DNA of 64,000 bases from Puccinia triticina. Its lineage: Eukaryota > Basidiomycota > Pucciniomycetes > Pucciniales > Pucciniaceae. A program made the translations under genes and the position numbers. Below are positions 57,661 through 64,000 of this stretch, in pieces. Under the pieces are notes generated by a model. It saw nothing but the letters and a program-made list of their open reading frames with translations. It was not told the origin of the DNA and searched no databases. The first letter of the stretch is position 1. Each line of letters opens with the position of its first letter. The stretch covers positions 5,642,001 to 5,706,000 of the forward strand of contig NC_070562.1 in NCBI RefSeq assembly GCF_026914185.1. Direction: 5' to 3'.

Positions 57661-57960
57661 CCCATGGGCTGACCCGGCTACTTTATCCAGAGCCCGTGTG
57701 CCGACCCGAGCCCAGCCCGAATACTGCTTTCTGGGTGGTGGGCTGGGCAGAGCTTTGGCTCATTTTGACGCGACCCGGCCCAGCCCGCCTTTCCATGTGG
57801 GCCGGGTCCGGGAAGTGACATTTGGCCCGAGCCCGGCCCGCCTGCAGCCTGCCTCGGAGCCTTGGAATCCCCGTGGATTACAAGTGACGTGGAAGTACTC
57901 CCCGGGGGTACGGAGAGCCCTCCGGGCGGGGTCCCCCAGACCTCCGTTTTCAACTTGTTA
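57661..57960. repeat. GC-rich block of GGCCCGACCC / CGGGCC motifs
   Basis: Dense GCCCGACCC, GACCCGGCCC and GGGCCGGGTC words resemble the GC-rich part of 20120-20430. It is probably the terminal region of a MITE, inserted just upstream of the MIF4G gene. Confidence 0.45.
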
Positions 57961-58071
57961 AGCTAAGGGGCACTCCGACTGCGAATTCGCTGTTGAAGGC
58001 TAAAAGCGGTTTCGAATCCTAGCTCGGGTACGAAGCTCAAGGTTCACGGTGCGCTCATTCGGATACTTCAA

Positions 58072-59904
58072 ATGGTGAGCCTGGGGATCTCTCATATTCT
58101 ATATTTACTTGTAGAAGGATTGCTCTGCCCCTTCTTGAATTCAATGCTGATCTTGTGGGTTGAGAAAATTCAGGAGGTCTTCCCGCTCGACGCGCCCCAG
58201 GCCCTGAAACGATCTGTCAAAAGTTGGAAGACGAGAAGATCGGTGCCATTGGATGAGAGCTCACCCATGTTTATCATTGGGAAAATGAGGGCGCTTCTGA
58301 ACAAGTTGACCTATCAACACTTCGATTCGATATCCGATCAAGTTATCGACTTGGTCAACAAATCCGAGAATGAAGGCAACGGAAACCGCGTGTACGCGAT
58401 CATTGCACTGATCCTCGAGCAACTCACCGATCGGGGCCATTGGCCTGAGCTCTACGCGAGGCTTTGCCAGAGATTCCGCGAAAAAATATCTCCTAATATC
58501 AAAGACGAAAGCTTTTTTGGCGGCAAAGGCCCTCATCCATACGGCTTTCATTTGTTTAGGAAATATCTCCTCAATCGATGCGAGAATATCTACGCACAAG
58601 TGCGCAATAAATCAGACGACGAGCTCGCAGATGCAATTGCAATTGCTCAAAATTTTGCTCATTTGACCGGAGGCCCAACCGCCAACGAGAAATCGCATGC
58701 TGAAATCAAAATAAAGAGTCGGAAATCCTCTACGGGAGAAGCGGCGATTCTCTCGGACCGGTTTTATGCCATCCAAAAGGCTAAACGACGGCGTCTCGCT
58801 TTTGTTCAGTTCATCGGAGAACTGTTCAAGTTCGATTTCTTGACCCAGAGAACCATGCATGAAAATATTAAAAACCTCCTCACCAACATTGATACACCTG
58901 AAGAGAAAGATATCGAAATACTTTGCTGCTTGATGATGACCGCCGGGGGATTACTCGATCACAAAAAAGGTACCCGCGAGATGAATATTTACTTTAATCA
59001 CATGACAAAAATGTCTAGAAATCCACAGTTGAGCTCACGAGCTCGGTTCATGATCATGGTACGCATACACAGCCACAGTACCGAAGAAGACCAGCTGATT
59101 GATTCATTCTTACTTCAGGACGTCATCGACACGCGCAACAACAAGTGGGTCCCACGGGTGAAGGTCGACCTACCAGCCTGTCAACTTTCGCATTGCCAGC
59201 CGAAGCCCAAGCGCGTCAAGAGGAAAGTAAACAATGTTTCGGAGAGTCCTTCTCAAGCCACCCGCGAAGAAAACCTCACTGCAGCACTGGTTCCGCAAAG
59301 TCAACCGGTTCCACCAAGTCACAAACCCAAACGCACCAAGAGGAAAGTCAACAATATTGCGGACAGTCTTCCCCAAACCGCCCACGAAGAAAACCTCACT
59401 CCAACACCGGATCCGCAAGGTCAACCTGGTCCGCAAAGTCAACCGGTTTCGCAGAGTCAGCCGGTTTCGCAGAGTCAACCGGTTTCGCAGAGTCAACCGG
59501 TTTCGCAGAGTCACCCGGCTTCGCAAAGTCAACCTGTTCCACAAAGTCAAGCAGTACCACCAAATCCCACCACCGAAGCCATCACCTTGATGGCTCACAT
59601 GCTTCTTGATCCTCAAACCGCCCGCGAAGAAACCAACCCTCGAACACCGGTTGCGCAAATTCAACCGGTCCCAAGTCAACCTGTTTCGCAAAGTCAAGCA
59701 GTACCGCCAAATCCCATCACCGAAGCCATCACCTTGATGGCGCACATGTTTCTCACACAAGTCAACGCAACTGAGTATGTAAAATATATCCAGGTCGTCG
59801 AAATTGAGCCAAACGCCAAGGTCTTCTTGTCTCTAGCTTCTACTACGAATCCTGATGTTTGTCAGACTTGGCTTTTGGCCAAATTCCGCCAACTTAAATG
59901 GTAA
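58072..59904 (+). CDS. MIF4G-domain (eIF4G-like) protein with SQPV repeats and shared C-terminal tail
   Basis: A single 610-codon ORF from ATG 58072. Residues about 65-350 form a MIF4G HEAT domain with strong eIF4G signatures: MRALLNKLTYQHFDSISDQV, HWPELYARLCQRFREKISP, LFRKYLLNRCE, then CCLMMTAGGLLDHK. In eIF4G this domain binds eIF4A/eIF3. The eIF4E-binding and MA3 parts of a full eIF4G are absent. Residues about 380-540 repeat a unit with KPKR(V/T)KRKVNN and EENLT, and a hexapeptide run of SQPVSQ (59424-59560). The last 60 residues (from 59725, ITLMAHMFLTQV to the end) are nearly the same as the tail of the neighbouring SANT-like protein. The first about 45 residues are hydrophobic and may not be native. 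It is a probable lineage-specific derivative, not the housekeeping eIF4G. Confidence 0.75.
   Translation: MVSLGISHILYLLVEGLLCPFLNSMLILWVEKIQEVFPLDAPQALKRSVKSWKTRRSVPLDESSPMFIIGKMRALLNKLTYQHFDSISDQVIDLVNKSENEGNGNRVYAIIALILEQLTDRGHWPELYARLCQRFREKISPNIKDESFFGGKGPHPYGFHLFRKYLLNRCENIYAQVRNKSDDELADAIAIAQNFAHLTGGPTANEKSHAEIKIKSRKSSTGEAAILSDRFYAIQKAKRRRLAFVQFIGELFKFDFLTQRTMHENIKNLLTNIDTPEEKDIEILCCLMMTAGGLLDHKKGTREMNIYFNHMTKMSRNPQLSSRARFMIMVRIHSHSTEEDQLIDSFLLQDVIDTRNNKWVPRVKVDLPACQLSHCQPKPKRVKRKVNNVSESPSQATREENLTAALVPQSQPVPPSHKPKRTKRKVNNIADSLPQTAHEENLTPTPDPQGQPGPQSQPVSQSQPVSQSQPVSQSQPVSQSHPASQSQPVPQSQAVPPNPTTEAITLMAHMLLDPQTAREETNPRTPVAQIQPVPSQPVSQSQAVPPNPITEAITLMAHMFLTQVNATEYVKYIQVVEIEPNAKVFLSLASTTNPDVCQTWLLAKFRQLKW
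59424..59560 (+). repeat. 18-bp coding repeat (SQPVSQ)
   Basis: CCGGTTTCGCAGAGTCAA repeats head to tail about four to five times with few changes, inside the MIF4G gene and in frame. Confidence 0.85.
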
Positions 59905-60285
59905 CATCATCCCCTCTATCAAGCCTGTTTTTCCTATGTATATGCATTCATGTGATTTATACGAGTCTCGTTAATCCATCAAGCGCAACATATGAGTAAC
60001 TTGATTGTGTACATTTTACACTCATCTCTGGCCAATCAGGATTAAGAAACCCGAATCGGAGAAGTCTTAGGCACCTCAGCCGGTTATGTTTGCACAATAA
60101 CAGAGCAGAGGCTTGTACACAAATTGCGTTATTTGATGAAAGCTTGGCGATGGCCTGCTGCCGCTGGGCTGGGGCTGGCCGCTGGTGAAGGCTGTGGCAG
60201 ACCGGTCAGGCTGGGGCGGTCAGGATAAAGTTAAATTGCGATCGGGGGGAGGTCGGGGGGGCTACATGGTTGTGGCTTTTCACCG

Positions 60286-61867
60286 ATGGATGGGGCCTTC
60301 AAACCTCTTACTTGGCACCCTTCTTCTGATTATAACGAAAGCTTCCCCTGGCATCCTCGAATCATGATGCAAGTAAGTATGTAACCTGCCATTGTAAGGA
60401 TGGTCAAGAGATCTTACTGACTGTCTTGTTTGGTTTAGGAAAGCTTTATCGCTGGCGACAAACGTGGATGGCACGGAGGTGCCATGGGCAACATAACCAG
60501 AGTTCAACCCAGCACGACCCCAGAAGGAACTCCACCCAGGGATCTCGCGAAGTCATCAGTTACTGCCACGAGTGGATCAGCTGGATTCATTGTCCAAGTA
60601 TGTAAGCGGCCACCTCATGTCATTTTAAATACATATGTTTAGGAAATCTCACAGATCGTCTTCCCTGTCTTAGGATACCATCGCCCCCGGTGACACATGT
60701 CGATCGCAGAGAGCTGTTTCTGGCAACGTAGCAAAACATCAAATCAGTACCACACCAGAAGCATCTCCACCAAGAGATATCGGGACATCTACAACGGCCA
60801 GAGCTCCCTCGGATGATCCAAGGCCACCCAAAAAAGAAAAATTAGCCAAAGAAGAAGTTCAGGAATCCGCCCAAGATACTTGGACCGAGAATAAGAAGAT
60901 GAAGTTGCTGGTGCTCATCCTTAAAGAGCAAACCTACGGATTCCCGACCAAGAAGACCAGTGAGAACCTTCCAATTGAGGGCTGGACTAACGTAGCCGAC
61001 CAGATGAAGAAGCACTTTGGTACCAACTTCCGCCTGAATTCTTTGAAAGACCAACTTAATAAAATTCGTAAAACATACGTTGATCTCAACTTTTTGCGCA
61101 AACAATCCGGATTTCAATGGGATGAACAAAAGTATATGATTATTGCAAATGATACCTCGTGGGAGAAGCTTTTGAAGGTATGTTTTTGTTGGATCATCGG
61201 GGACTCAACATACTAACCCAGATTTACTATTTGAGGCTGGGTTCTAGACAAGATCCAAGAAGAAGTATTCGCAACTCCGGCAAACACCGTTTGAATGGTA
61301 CACCCTCGCTGAGCAGGTCTTCTGGGAAGAATATGAAGCCACAAAACCTGTATGTACTTCTTTTTCCAGGAACGACACGGATGAATGGGAGAACATGGAG
61401 TAGGGCAATATTGGCTCACAAATGTATTGTCTTTCTAAAACCTCGATAAGCTTTGTGTTGGTGAATCGAGTCATCAAGCGGTTTTGCCAGATGAAGGCAA
61501 CAATAGCATGCGAATTACTCCCTCATCTGAAGGCACACGAGTGGAGAATGAACTGGAACAACCCGAATACAGTCCCAGGAATGATAATGCGGATGTTGGA
61601 GCACTTGCTGGTGCGGAACCAGAGCGTGCCAGGATCCAAACCCAACCACCATTTCTTCACGCAGCAGAGGAAGCATCCAATCCGACCCTTCGAGCAATCA
61701 CCCTGATGGCTCCGATGTTTCTGCATCAAGTGAGCACCGTGGAATACGCCAAGTTCGTCGAAGTCGTAGAGACTGAGAACAATGCCAAGGTCTTTTTATG
61801 TCTTCTCTCGACCACTAATTCCGACACTTGCAAGGCCTGGCTGATCCGCAAGTCCTCCAAGCTATAG
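60286..61867 (+). CDS. Myb/SANT-like domain protein with shared C-terminal tail, five exons
   Basis: Exons 60286-60372, 60439-60597, 60674-61177, 61248-61399 and 61471-61867 join with matching phases to give 432 residues. The intron before exon 4 carries TACTAAC. The last intron (71 nt) is the least certain. Exon 2 and the start of exon 3 are diverged duplicates (STTPEGTPPRDL / STTPEASPPRDI). Residues about 155-250 match the Myb/SANT-like fold seen in transposon-derived and plant proteins (TWTENKKMKLLVLIL, LKDQLNKIRKTYVDL, SGFQWDEQ, DTSWEKLLK). An acidic linker leads to the tail (from 61694): ITLMAPMFLHQV, EYAKFVEVVE, NAKVFLCLLSTTN, CKAWLIRK. This tail is shared with the MIF4G protein 0.4 kb upstream on the same strand. 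It is probably a nuclear DNA-binding protein. Related proteins often derive from Harbinger-type elements, but no nuclease is nearby. Confidence 0.7.
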
Positions 61868-62349
61868 CCTACTTGAGATTTCGTTTCTGTTCTACCCGCA
61901 ATGCACATAGATGGAGATGGATGTTTGATTGTCCTCTCAATGATTTTCTCTCCCACAAATAAATTGAACGAGCTCTGCTTGTGGCTCAGTTGGTCTTGAG
62001 CTGTGTGCAGAAAGGATGGGCTAACAATGGTGCTGTGGCTTGCTGGTTGAAATGAATATACAGGCAGAACAGAGGGCTGATTGCGACTTGTCCGCGGACA
62101 TTAGTTGCTGCATCAATGCCAATCCAGGAGATTCGGCTGTTCCTTTGTAGCTATGTTGACATGTATGTATACGTAGTTGGAAAGTTGAAGTGAGGAAGAA
62201 AACAGACATCATCTCTAGACATGGGCTGAAGAAAGTTGTGATTCTGTTTTTCACTCGCCAGGCCCGGTTTGGTCCAGCTGATAACATAAAGATTTTTGCC
62301 CTTGCAAGTCAATTCTCCTATTTGAGGCTTCATTTGGTGTGCTTACAGC
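61868..62349. other. 3' flank of the SANT-like gene; no gene
   Basis: AT-balanced sequence without a supported frame. ORFs on both strands are short and featureless. Confidence 0.4.
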
Positions 62350-62357
62350 CTTACATC

Positions 62358-62814
62358 AAGGGTGAAAGCGCTGCGCTTCAAAAAGCGCAGCGCAGCGTGA
62401 AGCGCAGCGGTTTGGGTGGCCGCTGCGCTGCGCTGAAAGTAGCGGCCCCGCCCGCTGCGCTACCGCTTTTTGGGTCTGGCAAGAAGCAGGGACCCGCTAC
62501 TTTCAGCGGTAGCGCAGCGGAACCATCGCTGCGCTACCGCTTTTTGAGCTGGCCGCGTAGCGCTCCCCCGCTGCCAGCCAAAAAAGTGCAGCGCAGCTGT
62601 TTTGGTGGCCGCTGCGCGGCGCTGAAAGGAGTGGCCCCGCCCGCTGCGCTACCACTTTTTGGGTTGGGAAAAAAGCGGGACCCCGCTATTTTCAGCGGTA
62701 GCGCAGCGGGACTGGCGCTGCGCTACCGCTTTTGGGGCTGACCGCGCAGCGGCTCCCCGCTGCGCTGCGCTAAAAGACCGCTTTTTTGTAGCGCAGCGCA
62801 GCGTTTCAGCCTTG
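62358..62814. mobile_element. MITE of the GCTGCGC type (copy 3) with perfect 8-bp TSD
   Basis: The inverted ends are AAGGGTGAAAGCGCTGCGC and GCGCAGCGTTTCAGCCTT. CTTACATC occurs directly at 62350-62357 and 62815-62822. The body is almost entirely GCTGCGC / GCGCAGC / CCGCTTTTT words. It differs in its core from copies 1 and 2, so it is a related subfamily. Confidence 0.88.
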
Positions 62815-62822
62815 CTTACATC

Positions 62823-63454
62823 CAGACATCCGTCGGCCAACGGCACTGCTATTGTTTTTTGTCTTGACAATTTTTCGCAGGGTTTCTGAGCCTGCCTTTG
62901 GCAATGCATTCTTTGTCCATCGTCTGCACCATCAACAACAATCTTTTCTCGCCGGCAGGACTAGGAGGGATTCAGCGAGACCCGGAAGCGATGCGTAAGG
63001 ATGCGTAATTTTCTGCATCCGCACCCGGTCTCACTCTCAGTCTCACGGTCACCAAATTCCACCCGGGTGAGAAAGATTCTTGTGGATGTTGGGAAAGGTT
63101 GGCAAAGCACGCCAGGGAATCGAAACATCTGATCGTCGGATCGGACCCAAATCCATTCAATTGTTGATCTGCATGTAGATAACCTCATCGTTGTATTAGT
63201 TACGTGCACTTCAAGCAAGCACCCATCCTCCGTTCTGCAGATGGACGCGACCAGCTGAAGGAAGTCACAGAGCACTCGAGGAACGCCGAGACGGGATGGC
63301 CGTAAGATAAAAGGGCCCTTCTTCGTGCCCATTTTTGGCCCATCAGCTCCACTCATCCCACCTCAACAGATTCACCGACTCACTTTCCACATCCCCCTCA
63401 AAACAGTAGTATCTATAGCTCTCCCCAGAACTTTCGACTCAAACGAACCACACA
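62823..63454. other. 5' flank of the window-end secreted gene
   Basis: No gene is seen. The last 100 bp are CT- and CA-rich, as in many fungal 5' leaders. No convincing TATA box was found. Confidence 0.4.
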
Positions 63455-64000
63455 ATGGTCTCATTCAGCCACCTGTTCACCCTGCTGTGCGTCCTCGTCG
63501 CTGTGTCTCGTGCAGACGATGCAGCCACCCCCAAGTCGGAGGGGGTAGAGGAGAAATGGTACTTCGGAAATAGATACGGACTCTCGTCCTGCTACGGCAC
63601 CGGATTTGGCCTCTGGGGCGGCTATAGCCCATTGTACCGCAGCTGGGCCGGGTTATTCAACCTCAACTACTTATACGGCTACCAAGGTTTCGCCTACTCC
63701 CCACTCTTATTTGTCAAGGCGACCGAGGGGGCTCAAAGCGTTAGCCGACGTGCCATCGCTCTGGACGATGCCGAACAGCTCAGCCGCCGATCTGACACCG
63801 AGTCCGTAGCTTGTGCTACCCACGGCAAAGCTCCCCAAGTTTTCTCTGTCAAGCACTGTTTGGCGTATGTTAAAGTTTTTACAATTTGGCTTTTGATCAA
63901 CCCTCAGCTCTGAACATCATCTTGCTTTTGACATTTAGTGCTGCCCATCAATTGGTTGAGAAGAAGGTTTCGACTGCCACTTCCGGCAACTGTCAGGTAT
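63455..64000 (+). CDS. Secreted protein, 5' part; same four-cysteine family as 21683-23111
   Basis: ATG 63455 opens a signal peptide (MVSFSHLFTLLCVLVAVSRA), then a Tyr/Gly-rich region (GLSSCYGTGFGLWGGYSP) not present in the 21683 protein. The module start follows: VACATHGKAPQVFSVKHCLA. Exon 1 ends at 63864 in phase 2. A 74-nt GT-AG intron (63865-63938) follows, and exon 2 (63939-63996, 58 nt) ends in phase 0 after SGNCQ at a GTAT donor. Cys spacing, the CLA|A split codon and the phase pattern 2,0 are the same as in the 21683 gene. The gene continues beyond the window. Function is unknown; it is probably secreted and possibly effector-like. Confidence 0.75.

Noticed and set aside
57955..58045. 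Possible tRNA-Ser or tRNA-Leu (GGTTTCGAATCC near 58010)
   Set aside because: The T loop has an extra base and no acceptor or anticodon stem could be drawn.
59170..59760. 196-codon minus-strand ORF rich in LRNRLTL repeats
   Set aside because: It is a shadow of the SQPVSQ coding repeat of the MIF4G gene.

Overview
This window looks like a transposon-rich nuclear contig from a basidiomycete fungus, most likely a rust (Pucciniales). The evidence is short GT-AG introns of about 55-100 nt (one with a TACTAAC branch site), dispersed secreted Cys-rich proteins, and many degenerate copia, hAT and MITE-like insertions between few real genes. The order assignment is an inference from gene style and repeat content, not from a marker gene.

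Layout. 1-2690 is a copia gag-pol on the minus strand. Its 5' leader is split by a hAT element (2793-5952), and its putative LTR lies near 6110-6354. 6622-8066 is a spliced but truncated GWT1 (GPI-anchor inositol acyltransferase) fragment, cut off by a second copia gag (8109-9047, minus). 9.3-12.1 kb holds foldback MITEs. 12.1-12.9 kb is a disabled secreted-protein gene on the minus strand. 13-17.2 kb is repeat debris. 17.2-20.7 kb is an unusual block: a poly(T)-flanked retroposon, then about 1.2 kb of consecutive short hairpins, a serine-rich two-exon gene (18793-19804), and a second hairpin-rich stretch. 20.96-21.46 kb is a 212-bp tandem repeat directly upstream of an intact nine-exon secreted protein gene (21683-23111) made of two copies of one four-cysteine module. 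23.9-34.3 kb is almost solid MITEs, palindromes and minisatellites. 36.05-36.5 kb carries a broken gene on the minus strand. 39098-40217 is an intact four-exon C2H2 zinc-finger gene. 40.8-42.1 kb is a frameshifted membrane-protein gene. 47159-48306 is a WBP2-like GRAM-domain gene, followed by an intron-containing tRNA-Ile. 49792-52211 is a TIR element carrying a broken bHLH gene fragment. 58072-59904 (MIF4G, eIF4G-like) and 60286-61867 (Myb/SANT-like) are neighbours that share one C-terminal tail domain. 63455 to the window end is the 5' part of a second gene of the four-cysteine secreted family.

The genes do not form an operon-like pathway. The most notable content is the four-cysteine secreted family with conserved intron phases, the hairpin arrays around the serine-rich gene, and the shared tail linking the MIF4G and SANT-like proteins. 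Splice models were built by hand from GT-AG sites and reading-frame continuity. No database search or RNA evidence was available.
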